Position numbers and translations under genes: made by a program. Under the pieces are notes generated by a model. The model was not told the DNA's origin, did no database searches, and was given only the letters and a program-made list of their open reading frames with translations. From assembly GCA_001464815.1 (NCBI GenBank), contig LNDW01000021.1:206323-270322 (forward strand): a stretch of DNA of 64,000 nt, written 5' to 3'. How positions within the stretch are numbered: the first letter of the stretch is position 1; each line of letters starts with the position of its first letter. Positions 18,274 through 28,017 of this stretch are shown piece after piece. The DNA comes from Betaproteobacteria bacterium Ga0077527 (GTDB taxonomy: Bacteria > Pseudomonadota > Gammaproteobacteria > Burkholderiales > SG8-41).

Positions 18274-19527
18274 ATGCAGTCGCAAACATCAAAACAGTGG
18301 TCGGTGCTTGGCGGCAGCACACTCGCCTTCACCGTGTGCTTCATGGTGTGGATGATGTTCGCGGTGATCGGCATCCCGATCAAGAAGACGCTGGGGCTGA
18401 ACGAGACCGAATTCGGCCTGCTCGCGGCGACGCCTGTGCTGACCGGCTCGCTGATCCGCCTGCCGTTGGGCATGTGGACCGACAAGTTCGGCGGCCGCAT
18501 CGTGTTTTTCATTCTGATGCTGTCCACCGTGGTGCCGATCTGGCTGATCAGCGAGGCGACCCTGTACTGGCATTTCCTGGTGCTCGGCCTGTTCGTCGGG
18601 CTTGCCGGCGGTTCGTTCTCGGTCGGCATTGCCTATGTCGCACGCTGGTTCGACAAAAGCCGGCAGGGCATGGCGATGGGCGTGTTCGGCGCCGGCAATT
18701 CCGGAGCTGCCGTGACCAAGTTCGTGGCCCCGGCCCTGGTGGTGGCCTATGGGTGGACCATGGTGCCCAAGGTTTACGCCGCGGCGATGCTGGTCACCGC
18801 GCTTGCGTTCTGGTTCCTGTCTCACCACGACGAGAAGCATCTGGTCGGCAAGTCGGTGTCGGTGGGAGAACAGCTCCGTGCGCTGAAGGATCCCAAGGTG
18901 TGGAAGCTGTGCCAGTACTACTCGATCGTGTTTGGCGGCTATGTCGCGCTGTCGCTGTGGATGACCAAGTACTACATCGGCGAGTACGGCTTTGACATCA
19001 AGAACGCGGCGCTGCTTGCCGCCTGCTTCTCGCTGCCTGGCGGCGTGCTGCGCGCGATCGGCGGCTGGCTGTCCGACCGCCATGGCGCGCATCCGGTGAC
19101 CTGGTGGGTGATGCTGGTGTCCTGGATCTGCCTGTTTTTCCTGTCCTACCCGCAGACCGACCTGGTGATCCGCACCGCGAAAGGCGACCTGTCCTTCCAC
19201 ATCGGCCTCAATGTCTGGGTGTTCACCGCGCTGATGTTCGTGATGGGCGTGGCCTGGGCGGTGGGCAAGGCCTCGGTCTTCAAATACATCTCCGACGAAT
19301 ACGGCCAGAACATCGGCGTGATCTCCGGCATCGTGGGGCTCGCCGGCGGCATGGGCGGATTCCTGCTGCCGATCATGTTCGGCGCATTGGTGGACATCAC
19401 CGGCGTCAACAGCAGCATCTTCATGCTGATGTGGGGCATCACGCTGGTTTCCCTGGTGTGGATGTACTGGACCGAGATCGTGCCGGCGCGCCAGGCTTCG
19501 GGGGGCGCAGCTGCCGCAGGCGCCTGA
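18274..19527 (+). CDS. narK: Nitrate/nitrite MFS transporter, NarK1-like
   Basis: Major facilitator of 417 residues, twelve predicted helices. N-terminus SVLGGSTLAFTVCFMVWMMF, then RLPLGMWTDKFGGR (MFS loop 2-3) and GNSGAAVTKFVAPAL in the position of the nitrate signature; a second-half motif is IGGWLSDRHGAHP. The start at 18274 is set by AGGGGAG 7-8 bases upstream and by family length. It resembles the NarK1 branch (nitrate/proton symport); direction and ion are inferred. It is first of three consecutive NarK-type genes and probably starts the nar operon. Confidence 0.92.
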   Translation: MQSQTSKQWSVLGGSTLAFTVCFMVWMMFAVIGIPIKKTLGLNETEFGLLAATPVLTGSLIRLPLGMWTDKFGGRIVFFILMLSTVVPIWLISEATLYWHFLVLGLFVGLAGGSFSVGIAYVARWFDKSRQGMAMGVFGAGNSGAAVTKFVAPALVVAYGWTMVPKVYAAAMLVTALAFWFLSHHDEKHLVGKSVSVGEQLRALKDPKVWKLCQYYSIVFGGYVALSLWMTKYYIGEYGFDIKNAALLAACFSLPGGVLRAIGGWLSDRHGAHPVTWWVMLVSWICLFFLSYPQTDLVIRTAKGDLSFHIGLNVWVFTALMFVMGVAWAVGKASVFKYISDEYGQNIGVISGIVGLAGGMGGFLLPIMFGALVDITGVNSSIFMLMWGITLVSLVWMYWTEIVPARQASGGAAAAGA

Positions 19528-19560
19528 CCCTTTTCGCACTCACCACTGAAAGCCATCATC

Positions 19561-21213
19561 ATGACCATCGCCGCACCGCAGTCCGCGAACCGTGCCGCCC
19601 CCCGCGGCGCCGACATCGCCGAATGGAATGTCGAGGACGAGGCGTTCTGGAACAGTAGCGGGCGGCGCATTGCCTACCGCAACCTGGCGCTGTCGGTGCC
19701 GGCGCTGCTGTGCGCCTTCGCCGTGTGGGGGATGTGGGGCATCATCACCGTGCAGATGCTCAACCTCGGCTTTCCGTTCACACAGGCCGAGCTGTTCACG
19801 CTGACCGCAATCGCCGGCATCTCCGGCGCGACGATGCGCATTCCGGCCTCGTTCCTGATCCGTGTTGCCGGCGGCCGCAACACGATTTTCCTGACCACCG
19901 CCATGCTGCTGGCGCCGGCGCTGGGCACCGGCATCGCGCTCCAGCACAAGGACCTGCCGCTGTGGGTGTTCCAGCTGCTGGCGCTGTGGTCGGGAGTGGG
20001 TGGCGGCAATTTCGCCAGCTCGATGTCCAACATCAACACCTTCTTCCCGAAACGGCTGCAGGGCACGGCGCTCGGCATCAATGCCGGCGTCGGCAACTTC
20101 GGCGTGACCACGATGCAGATCGTGATTCCGCTGGTGATGACCGTGCCTTTTCTCGGCGCGCTGTCGGGCGAGCCGATGCTGCTGCTCAAGGACAGTGGCT
20201 GGATTTTCGGCAAGATCCCCGCCGGCACGCCGACCTGGATCCAGAACGCAGGCCTCGCCTGGGTGGTGTCGCTGGTGCCGCTCGCGATAGCCTGCTGGTT
20301 CGGCATGAACAACCTGAAGACGGTGTCGCCGGACGCCGGCCATCCGCTGAAGGCCTTCGTCAGGATTACCTATCTCTATTCGCTGGCGTTCATTCCCTCG
20401 ATCGCGATCCTCTATCTGTACCTGCCTGCGCCCACCGGCCTCGGCCTGCTCAACATGTGGGTGGCGATCACGCTCGACGTGATCATGGCGCTGGTCATCC
20501 TGCGCCTCGCAGCCTTCGGCACGGTGAAGGAAAACATTGCCCGCCAGTTCGCGATTTTCCGCGACAAGCACACCTGGTCGATGACGGCGCTCTATATCGT
20601 GACCTTCGGCTCCTTCATCGGCTTTTCGATGGCGTTGCCGCTGTCGATAGCGGTGATCTTCGGTGTCAGTCATGTGCCGGACGCCAACGGCGTGATGACA
20701 CACACACTGAAAAACCCCAATGCGCCCTCGGTGTTCACCTATGCCTGGATCGGCCCCTTCGTCGGCGCCGCGATCCGGCCGATCGGCGGCTGGATTTCGG
20801 ACAAGGTCGGCGGTTCAATCGTGACCCAGGTCATTTCACTGGTGATGGTGGTGGCCTCGGTGGCGGTCGGTTACGTGATGATGCTGGCCTACAACTCGGC
20901 GACACCGGAGCAGTATTTCGGCCTCTTCATCGGCCTGTTCATGCTCATTTTCGCCGCCAGCGGCATCGGCAACGGGTCCACCTTCCGCACCATCGGCGTG
21001 ATCTTCGACCGCGCCAAGGCGGGGCCGGTGCTGGGCTGGACCAGCGCGATCGGTGCCTACGGCGCCTTCGTGGCGCCGGTGGTGATCGGCCAGCAGATCA
21101 AGGCCGGCACGCCGGAACTGGCGATGTACGGCTTCGCCGCCTTCTATGCGCTGTGCCTGGTGCTGAACTGGTGGTTCTACCTGCGCCGCGACGCCTACGT
21201 GAAGAACCCTTGA
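19561..21213 (+). CDS. narK: Nitrate/nitrite MFS transporter, NarK2-like
   Basis: Major facilitator of 550 residues. N-terminal cytoplasmic stretch NVEDEAFWNSSGRRIAYRNL is shared with the next gene; nitrate signature GGGNFASSMSNINTFFPKR; substrate-binding Arg in GATMRIPASFL; second signature region GNGSTFRTIGVIF followed by LGWTSAIGAYGAF. The family usually has about 460 residues; the extra length lies in the loops after helix 6 and helix 8. It probably exchanges nitrite for nitrate to feed periplasm-cytoplasm balance during denitrification. Upstream gap is 33 bases, downstream 25. Confidence 0.92.
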   Translation: MTIAAPQSANRAAPRGADIAEWNVEDEAFWNSSGRRIAYRNLALSVPALLCAFAVWGMWGIITVQMLNLGFPFTQAELFTLTAIAGISGATMRIPASFLIRVAGGRNTIFLTTAMLLAPALGTGIALQHKDLPLWVFQLLALWSGVGGGNFASSMSNINTFFPKRLQGTALGINAGVGNFGVTTMQIVIPLVMTVPFLGALSGEPMLLLKDSGWIFGKIPAGTPTWIQNAGLAWVVSLVPLAIACWFGMNNLKTVSPDAGHPLKAFVRITYLYSLAFIPSIAILYLYLPAPTGLGLLNMWVAITLDVIMALVILRLAAFGTVKENIARQFAIFRDKHTWSMTALYIVTFGSFIGFSMALPLSIAVIFGVSHVPDANGVMTHTLKNPNAPSVFTYAWIGPFVGAAIRPIGGWISDKVGGSIVTQVISLVMVVASVAVGYVMMLAYNSATPEQYFGLFIGLFMLIFAASGIGNGSTFRTIGVIFDRAKAGPVLGWTSAIGAYGAFVAPVVIGQQIKAGTPELAMYGFAAFYALCLVLNWWFYLRRDAYVKNP

Positions 21214-21238
21214 GACACAGACGGACGCGAGATGACGC

Positions 21239-22612
21239 ATGAATGCCAGCCCGCTTTCCCGATGGGAGCCCGAGAACCCCGAGTTCTGGCGCGCTGGCGG
21301 GGAGCGCATCGCCCGGCGCAACCTGTGGCTGTCGGTGTTCGCGCTGCTGGTGTCGTTCGCGGTGTGGATGGTGTGGAGCATGGTGGTGGCGCACCTGCCC
21401 CAGGCCGGATTCCGCTTTTCCACCAACCAGCTCTTCTGGCTGGCGGCGCTGCCGGCGCTGAGCGGCGCGACCCTGCGCATCTTCTATGCCTTCATGGTGC
21501 CGATGATCGGCGGCCGGGTGTGGACCGCGGTGTCCACGGCGCTGCTGCTGGTGCCTGCGCTGGGCATCGGATTCGCGGTGCAGGACAGTTCGACCAGTTA
21601 TCCCGCGCTGCTGATGCTTGCGTTGCTGTGCGGGCTTGGCGGCGGCAATTTCGCATCGAGCATGGCCAATATCAGTTTTTTTTTCCCGGATTCGCTCAAG
21701 GGTACCGCACTGGGCCTCAATGCCGGACTGGGCAACCTGGGTGTTTCGCTGGCGCAGCTGGTGGTGCCGGTGGCGATCGCGGGCAGCCTGTTCGGGCCGC
21801 TGGCCGGGCCGCCGCAGCCGGCCGCGGCGGGAGAACTGTGGCTGCAGAACGCGGGTTTCGTGTGGGTGCCGCTGATCCTGGCTTCGGCCCTGGCATCCTG
21901 GTTCGGCATGAACGACCTGCCGGGGCCGCGCGCGGGCTTTGCCGAGCAGGCCGTGATTTTTGTGCGCAAGCACAACTGGCTGATGTGCTGGCTTTATCTG
22001 GGCACCTTCGGCTCCTTCATCGGCTACTCGGCGGGTTTTCCGCTGCTGCTGCTGACCCAGTTTCCGCAGTTCGACGGATTGCACTATGCCTTCTTCGGGC
22101 CGCTGGCCGGTGCCCTGACGCGGCCCATCGGCGGCTGGCTGGCCGACCGCTGGGGCGGTGCGCGGGTGACGTTCTGGAATTTCGCGGCGATGGTGCTCGC
22201 CGCGCTGGTCACGCTGCAGGCGCTGCCCGGCAGCGCGGACGCCGGCAGCGCGGGGACGTTTCTCGTCGCCTTCCTGATGCTGTTCGTCACCTCGGGTATC
22301 GGCAACGGCTCGATATTCCGCATGATTCCGGCGGTATTCCGGGTGCGACACACACAGGCTGGAGGGACGGGCGGACTGCCCGCCCAGGCCCGCGCCAGGC
22401 GCGAGGCGACGCGCGAAGCGGCCGCCGTGCTTGGCTTTACCTCGGCCATCGGCGCCTATGGCGGATTCTTCATCCCCAAGAGCTACGGCACCTCGATCGC
22501 GCTCACCGGCAGCCCCGCTGCGGCGCTGTGCGTATTCACCCTGTTCTACCTCAGCTGCGCGTGGATCACCTGGTGGTTCTACCTGCGGCGGGGCGCGGAG
22601 GCGCCATGCTGA
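21239..22612 (+). CDS. narK: Nitrate/nitrite MFS transporter, E. coli NarK-like
   Basis: Third NarK paralogue, 457 residues. It shares PENPEFWRAGGERIARRNLW, GATLRIFYAF and GGGNFASSMANISFFFPD with the gene before it. It alone carries the cytoplasmic loop after the second signature (FRMIPAVFRVRHTQAGG ... REAAAVLGFTSAIGAYGGFF) in the place where E. coli NarK/NarU have their MKGGSDEQA-type loop, so it is closer to that type. It most likely performs nitrate/nitrite antiport. It precedes narG by 91 bases. Confidence 0.9.
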   Translation: MNASPLSRWEPENPEFWRAGGERIARRNLWLSVFALLVSFAVWMVWSMVVAHLPQAGFRFSTNQLFWLAALPALSGATLRIFYAFMVPMIGGRVWTAVSTALLLVPALGIGFAVQDSSTSYPALLMLALLCGLGGGNFASSMANISFFFPDSLKGTALGLNAGLGNLGVSLAQLVVPVAIAGSLFGPLAGPPQPAAAGELWLQNAGFVWVPLILASALASWFGMNDLPGPRAGFAEQAVIFVRKHNWLMCWLYLGTFGSFIGYSAGFPLLLLTQFPQFDGLHYAFFGPLAGALTRPIGGWLADRWGGARVTFWNFAAMVLAALVTLQALPGSADAGSAGTFLVAFLMLFVTSGIGNGSIFRMIPAVFRVRHTQAGGTGGLPAQARARREATREAAAVLGFTSAIGAYGGFFIPKSYGTSIALTGSPAAALCVFTLFYLSCAWITWWFYLRRGAEAPC

Positions 22613-22703
22613 TCCGCGCGCAAGCATCCGTCCGGACGCGGGCCTTTGCCGGCCTTCAGCGGGTCCGGTTTCCAGTTCATCACCAGCACTGCAAGGAGCA
22701 GCC

Positions 22704-25700
22704 GTGAGCCATTTCCTCGACCGACTCAACTATTTCTCGCTGCCGCGCGAAAGCTTCGCCGGCGGGCATGGCGTCACCAACGGCGAAGACCGCACCTGGG
22801 AAGACGCCTACCGCAACCGCTGGGCCAGCGACAAGATCGTGCGCTCGACCCACGGCGTGAACTGCACCGGGTCCTGCTCCTGGAAGATCTACGTCAAGGG
22901 TGGCATCGTCACCTGGGAAACCCAGCAGACCGACTATCCGCGCACACGCTGGGACATGCCCAACCACGAACCCCGCGGCTGCGCGCGCGGCGCGAGCTAC
23001 AGCTGGTATCTCTACAGCGCAAATCGAGTCAAATACCCGATGGTGCGCGGAAGGCTGCTCAAGCGCTGGCGTGCCGCTCGCCTCGACAAGGCCCCGGTCG
23101 AGGCCTGGGCCTCCATCGTCGAGTCCGACGAGGCGCGCCGCGACTACCAGCGGGTGCGCGGCCTCGGCGGCTTCGTGCGCTCGAGCTGGGACGAGGTCAA
23201 CGAGATCATCGCCGCGGCGAACATCCATACGGTGAAGAAACACGGCCCCGACCGCGTGATCGGTTTTTCACCGATTCCGGCGATGTCGATGGTGAGTTAT
23301 GCCGCGGGCAGCCGTTACCTGAGCCTGATCGGCGGCGTGTGCATGAGCTTCTACGACTGGTATTGCGACCTGCCGCCGGCAAGCCCGCAGGTCTGGGGCG
23401 AGCAGACCGACGTGCCCGAGTCCGCCGACTGGTACAACTCCAATTTCATCATCGCCTGGGGTTCCAACGTGCCGCAGACGCGCACACCGGACGCCCATTT
23501 CTTCACCGAGGTGCGCTACAAGGGTGCGAAAACGGTGGCGGTGACGCCCGATTATTCCGAGGTCGCCAAGCTCTCCGACCTGTGGCTGCATCCCACGCAG
23601 GGCACCGATGCTGCGCTGGCAATGGCGATGGGGCATGTGATCCTGAAGGAGTTCTACATCGACCGCCGCAGCGCCTATTTCGACGATTACGCGCGGCGTT
23701 ACACCGATCTGCCGATGCTGGTCACGCTAAAGGCGCAGCAACTGCCCGACGGCAGCACGGTGATGGTGCCGGACCGCTATCTGCGCGCTTCCGACTTCGC
23801 CGACCGCCTGGGCCAGGACAACAATCCGGAATGGAAGACCGTCGCCCTTGACCAGCGCGGCGAGGCCGTGCTGCACAACGGCTCGATCGGCTTCCGCTGG
23901 GGTCCCGAGGGCCGTGGCGATGCCGGGCGCTGGAACCTGGAGCCGCGCGATGCACGCCGCGAGGACGAGGTCAGGCTGAAGCTGTCGCTGCTGGAGGACG
24001 GCGCCGCAGCCCCGGAAACCGCCACGGTCGGCTTTCCGTATTTCGGCGGCATTGATCACGAGCATTTCGCCAGCAACCCGCAAAGCGACGTGCTGGTGCG
24101 GGCTGTGCCGGTGCGGCGCATCGCCGCCGCCGGCAACGCGCTGGTGGCGACGGTGTTTGACCTGCAGGTCGCCCAGTACGGCGTGGCGCGCGGCATCGCC
24201 GGCGAAAACTGCGCCAGCGATTACGACGACAACCGGCCGTACACGCCGGCGTGGCAGGAGCGCATCACCGGTGTGCCGCGCGACCAGGCGATCGCGGTCG
24301 CGCGCCAGTTCGCCGATAACGCGGAGAAGACCGAAGGCCGTTCGATGGTGATCATCGGCGCCGCGATGAACCACTGGTACCACAGCGACATGAACTACCG
24401 CGGCATCATCAACATGCTGATGATGTGCGGCTGCATCGGCAAGAGCGGCGGCGGCTGGGCGCATTACGTCGGGCAGGAAAAGCTGCGCCCGCAGACCGGC
24501 TGGACCGCGCTGGCTTTCGCGCTGGACTGGGCGCGGCCGCCGCGGCAGCAGAATTCGACCAGTTTCTTCTACGCCCACACCGACCAGTGGCGCTACGAAA
24601 AACTGGGCATGGAGGAAGTGTTGTCGCCGCTTGCCGACAAAAAGGAATGGGCCGGCAGCATGATCGACTACAACGTGCGCGCCGAGCGCATGGGCTGGCT
24701 GCCCTCGGCGCCGCAGTTGCAGACCAATCCGCTGCAGGTGGTGCGCGATGCGCGGGCTGCCGGCATGGAGCCGAAGGACTATGCGGTGAAGGCGCTGAAG
24801 GACGGCTCGCTGAAGATGAGCTGCACCGATCCCGACCACCCGGCGAACTGGCCGCGCAACCTGTTCGTTTGGCGTTCCAACCTGCTCGGCTCCAGCGGCA
24901 AGGGCCATGAGTACTTCCTGAAACACCTGCTCGGCACCAGCAACGGTGTGCAGGGCAAGGACCTTGGGGCGGATGACGCGAAGCCGCTGGAAGTGGAGTG
25001 GCACGAGCAGGCACCCGAGGGCAAGCTCGACCTGCTGGTGACTCTGGATTTCAGGATGAGCACGACCTGCCTCTATTCCGACATCGTGCTGCCGACGGCG
25101 ACCTGGTACGAAAAGAACGACCTCAACACCAGCGACATGCACCCGTTCATCCACCCGCTGTCGACCGCCGTCGATCCGGCCTGGCAATCGCGTTCCGATT
25201 GGGACATCTACAAGGGATTCGCGAAGAAATTCAGCGAACTCTGTCCGGGCCACCTCGGCGCCGAGCAGGAACTGGTGCTGACACCGCTGATGCATGACAC
25301 GCCGGCGGAACTGGCGCAGGCGGTGGATGTGAAGGACTGGAAGCGCGGCGAGTGCGACCTGGTCCCGGGCAAGACCGCGCCACAGATGACCGTGGTCGAG
25401 CGCGACTATCCCAATGTCTACAAAAGGTTTACCGCGCTGGGTCCGCTGATGGCGAAAGCCGGCAACGGCGGCAAGGGCATTGCCTGGAACACGCAGACCG
25501 AGGTGGAGCAGCTCGGTCAGCTCAACGGCACCGTGCGCGAGGACGGGCCGACCAAAGGCCTGCCGCGGATCGAGACCGACATCGATGCCTGCGAGGTGGT
25601 GCTGCAGCTCGCGCCCGAGACCAACGGCCATGTCGCGGTCAAGGCCTGGCAGGCGCTGGGCAAGGCCACCGGACGCGACCATGTTCATCTCGCGCTGCAC

Positions 25701-26495
25701 CGCGAGGATGAAAAGATCCGCTTCCGCGACATCCAGGCGCAGCCGCGCAAGATCATCTCTTCCCCGACCTGGAGCGGCATCGAGAGCGAGACCGTGTCCT
25801 ACAACGCCGGCTACACCAACGTGCACGAGCTGATTCCGTGGCGCACCCTGACCGGACGCCAGCAGTTCTACCTCGATCACCCGTGGATCCGCGCCTTCGG
25901 CGAGGGGCTGTCGAGCTACCGGCCGCCGGTGGACCTGAAGACCACCGCCGGCATTCACGGCATCCGCGGCAACGGCAATCCGGAGATCCTGCTCAACTTC
26001 ATCACGCCGCACCAGAAATGGGGCATCCACTCCACCTACACCGACAACCTGATGATGCTGACGCTGTCGCGTGGCGGTCCGATCATCTGGCTGTCCGAGG
26101 ATGACGCCAAACGCGCCGGCATCGTCGACAACGACTGGGTCGAGCTGTTCAACATCAACGGCGCGATCGCGGCGCGGGCGGTGGTCAGCCAGCGCGTCAA
26201 TCCGGGCATGGTGATGATGTATCACGCGCAGGAGAAGATCGTTAACACCCCCGGCTCCGAGATCACCGGGGTGCGCGGCGGCATCCACAACTCGGTCACC
26301 CGCGCGGTGCTCAAGCCCACCCACATGATCGGCGGCTACGCGCAGTTCAGCTACGGCTTCAACTACTACGGCACGATCGGCACCAATCGCGACGAGTTTG
26401 TTGTCGTGCGCAAGATGAACCGCATCGACTGGCTGGATACCCCGGTCGGCTCGGAGCGTGTCGCCCAGGTCCAGGCTCACGGAGAAAACGCATGA
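22704..26495 (+). CDS. narG: Respiratory nitrate reductase alpha subunit
   Basis: Catalytic molybdenum subunit (Mo-bisMGD), reduces nitrate to nitrite on the cytoplasmic face. 1263 residues, near the E. coli length. The FS0 cluster ligands are His50, Cys54, Cys58 and Cys93, and the Mo ligand is Asp222 (CDLPPASPQVWGEQTDVPE), all in the E. coli register. A GTG start at 22704 is chosen because AAGGAG lies 8 bases upstream and the protein then begins MSHFLDRL as in the family; the frame is open far upstream but overlaps narK. There is no twin-arginine signal beyond the NarG N-terminal vestige. It overlaps narH by 4 bases. Confidence 0.97.
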   Translation: MSHFLDRLNYFSLPRESFAGGHGVTNGEDRTWEDAYRNRWASDKIVRSTHGVNCTGSCSWKIYVKGGIVTWETQQTDYPRTRWDMPNHEPRGCARGASYSWYLYSANRVKYPMVRGRLLKRWRAARLDKAPVEAWASIVESDEARRDYQRVRGLGGFVRSSWDEVNEIIAAANIHTVKKHGPDRVIGFSPIPAMSMVSYAAGSRYLSLIGGVCMSFYDWYCDLPPASPQVWGEQTDVPESADWYNSNFIIAWGSNVPQTRTPDAHFFTEVRYKGAKTVAVTPDYSEVAKLSDLWLHPTQGTDAALAMAMGHVILKEFYIDRRSAYFDDYARRYTDLPMLVTLKAQQLPDGSTVMVPDRYLRASDFADRLGQDNNPEWKTVALDQRGEAVLHNGSIGFRWGPEGRGDAGRWNLEPRDARREDEVRLKLSLLEDGAAAPETATVGFPYFGGIDHEHFASNPQSDVLVRAVPVRRIAAAGNALVATVFDLQVAQYGVARGIAGENCASDYDDNRPYTPAWQERITGVPRDQAIAVARQFADNAEKTEGRSMVIIGAAMNHWYHSDMNYRGIINMLMMCGCIGKSGGGWAHYVGQEKLRPQTGWTALAFALDWARPPRQQNSTSFFYAHTDQWRYEKLGMEEVLSPLADKKEWAGSMIDYNVRAERMGWLPSAPQLQTNPLQVVRDARAAGMEPKDYAVKALKDGSLKMSCTDPDHPANWPRNLFVWRSNLLGSSGKGHEYFLKHLLGTSNGVQGKDLGADDAKPLEVEWHEQAPEGKLDLLVTLDFRMSTTCLYSDIVLPTATWYEKNDLNTSDMHPFIHPLSTAVDPAWQSRSDWDIYKGFAKKFSELCPGHLGAEQELVLTPLMHDTPAELAQAVDVKDWKRGECDLVPGKTAPQMTVVERDYPNVYKRFTALGPLMAKAGNGGKGIAWNTQTEVEQLGQLNGTVREDGPTKGLPRIETDIDACEVVLQLAPETNGHVAVKAWQALGKATGRDHVHLALHREDEKIRFRDIQAQPRKIISSPTWSGIESETVSYNAGYTNVHELIPWRTLTGRQQFYLDHPWIRAFGEGLSSYRPPVDLKTTAGIHGIRGNGNPEILLNFITPHQKWGIHSTYTDNLMMLTLSRGGPIIWLSEDDAKRAGIVDNDWVELFNINGAIAARAVVSQRVNPGMVMMYHAQEKIVNTPGSEITGVRGGIHNSVTRAVLKPTHMIGGYAQFSYGFNYYGTIGTNRDEFVVVRKMNRIDWLDTPVGSERVAQVQAHGENA

Positions 26496-28015
26496 AAATA
26501 CGCGCCCAAATCGGCATGGTGCTCAATCTCGACAAGTGCATCGGTTGCCATACCTGCTCGGTCACCTGCAAGAACGTGTGGACCAGCCGGCCCGGCATGG
26601 AATACGCCTGGTTCAACAACGTCGAGACCAAGCCCGGCATCGGCTATCCCAAGGAATGGGAGAACCAGGACAAGTGGAACGGCGGCTGGGTGCGCAAGGC
26701 CGACGGCTCGATCGAGCCGCGGCAGGGCGGCAAGTGGAAGCTGCTGATGAAGATTTTCGCCAATCCCAACATGCCGGAGATCGACGACTACTACGAGCCC
26801 TTCACCTTCGACTATGCGCACCTGCAGAACGCGCCGGAGATGAAGGCGAGCCCGACCGCGCGGCCACGCAGCCTGATCACCGGCATGCAGATGGACAAGA
26901 TCGTGTGGGGGCCGAACTGGGAGGAGATCCTCGGCGGCGAGTTCGAGAAGCGCAGCGCCGACCGGAACTTCGACGACATCCAGAAGCAGATGTACGGCGA
27001 GTTCGAGAACACCTTCATGATGTACCTGCCGCGGCTGTGCGAGCACTGCCTGAATCCGGCCTGCGTCGCCTCCTGTCCCTCCGGCTCGATCTACAAGCGC
27101 GAGGAGGACGGCATCGTGCTGATCGACCAGGACAAGTGCCGTGGCTGGCGCATGTGCGTTTCGGGCTGCCCGTACAAGAAGATCTACTACAACTGGAAGA
27201 GCGGCAAGGCCGAGAAGTGCATCTTCTGCTATCCGCGAATCGAGGCCGGCCAGCCGACGGTATGCTCGGAAACCTGCGTCGGGCGCATCCGCTACCTCGG
27301 CGTGCTGCTCTATGACGCCGACCGCATCGCCGAGGCCGCCAGCGTCGAGCACGACCGCGATCTCTACCAGGCGCAGCTCGGCCTGTTCCTCGATCCCAAC
27401 GACCCGCAGGTGATCGAGCAGGCGCGCGCCGACGGCATCCCCGAGAACTGGCTGGAAGCCGCCAAGGCAAGCCCGGTCTGGAAAATGGCGATGGAGTGGA
27501 AGGTGGCGCTGCCGCTGCACCCCGAGTACCGCACGCTGCCGATGGTCTGGTACGTGCCGCCGCTGTCGCCGATCAGCGCCGCCGCCAATGCCGGCCACAT
27601 CGGCAGCAACGGCGCGATCCCGGACGTGAAGTCGCTGCGCATCCCGGTCAAGTACCTGGCCAACCTGCTCACTGCCGGCGACACCCGCCCGGTCGAGCTG
27701 GCGCTGGAGCGGATGCTGGCGATGCGCGCTTACCAGCGCGACAAGCATGTCGAGGGCCGCATCAACACCGCGGCGCTGCAGCAGGCGGGCCTCAGCGAAG
27801 ACATGGCCGAGGACATGTACCGCATCATGGCCATTGCCAACTACGAGGACCGTTTCGTGATCCCGAGCACGCACCGCGAATATGCGGAGAACGCCTTCAA
27901 CGTGCGCGGCAGCTGCGGCTTTTCGTTCGGCAACGGCTGTTCGGAGGGCGCCACCGAGACCAGCCTGTTCGGCAGCGACCGCAAACGCACCATCCCCATC
28001 AAGCTGGAGGTCTGA
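26492..28015 (+). CDS. narH: Respiratory nitrate reductase beta subunit
   Basis: Electron-transfer subunit, 507 residues, carrying three [4Fe-4S] and one [3Fe-4S] cluster between NarI and NarG. First cluster group Cys16, Cys19, Cys22, Cys26 (CIGCHTCSVTCKNVW); second CEHCLNPACVASCPSG; third CRGWRMCVSGCPYKK, where Trp replaces a Cys and gives the 3Fe cluster; fourth CIFCYPRIEAGQPTVCSETC. Everything is intact. ATGA overlap with narG; narJ starts 2 bases after its stop. Confidence 0.97.
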   Translation: MKIRAQIGMVLNLDKCIGCHTCSVTCKNVWTSRPGMEYAWFNNVETKPGIGYPKEWENQDKWNGGWVRKADGSIEPRQGGKWKLLMKIFANPNMPEIDDYYEPFTFDYAHLQNAPEMKASPTARPRSLITGMQMDKIVWGPNWEEILGGEFEKRSADRNFDDIQKQMYGEFENTFMMYLPRLCEHCLNPACVASCPSGSIYKREEDGIVLIDQDKCRGWRMCVSGCPYKKIYYNWKSGKAEKCIFCYPRIEAGQPTVCSETCVGRIRYLGVLLYDADRIAEAASVEHDRDLYQAQLGLFLDPNDPQVIEQARADGIPENWLEAAKASPVWKMAMEWKVALPLHPEYRTLPMVWYVPPLSPISAAANAGHIGSNGAIPDVKSLRIPVKYLANLLTAGDTRPVELALERMLAMRAYQRDKHVEGRINTAALQQAGLSEDMAEDMYRIMAIANYEDRFVIPSTHREYAENAFNVRGSCGFSFGNGCSEGATETSLFGSDRKRTIPIKLEV

Positions 28016-28017
28016 CC

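Noticed and set aside
21098..22729. Minus-strand frame of 543 codons across two narK genes
   Set aside because: It spans two coding genes on the other strand and is dominated by Arg, Gln and His; codon bias artefact.
23727..26480. Minus-strand frame of 917 codons
   Set aside because: It is the exact antisense of narG, His/Arg/Val-rich and without any domain or ribosome site.
26477..27874. Minus-strand frame of 465 codons
   Set aside because: Antisense shadow of narH with no recognisable motif.
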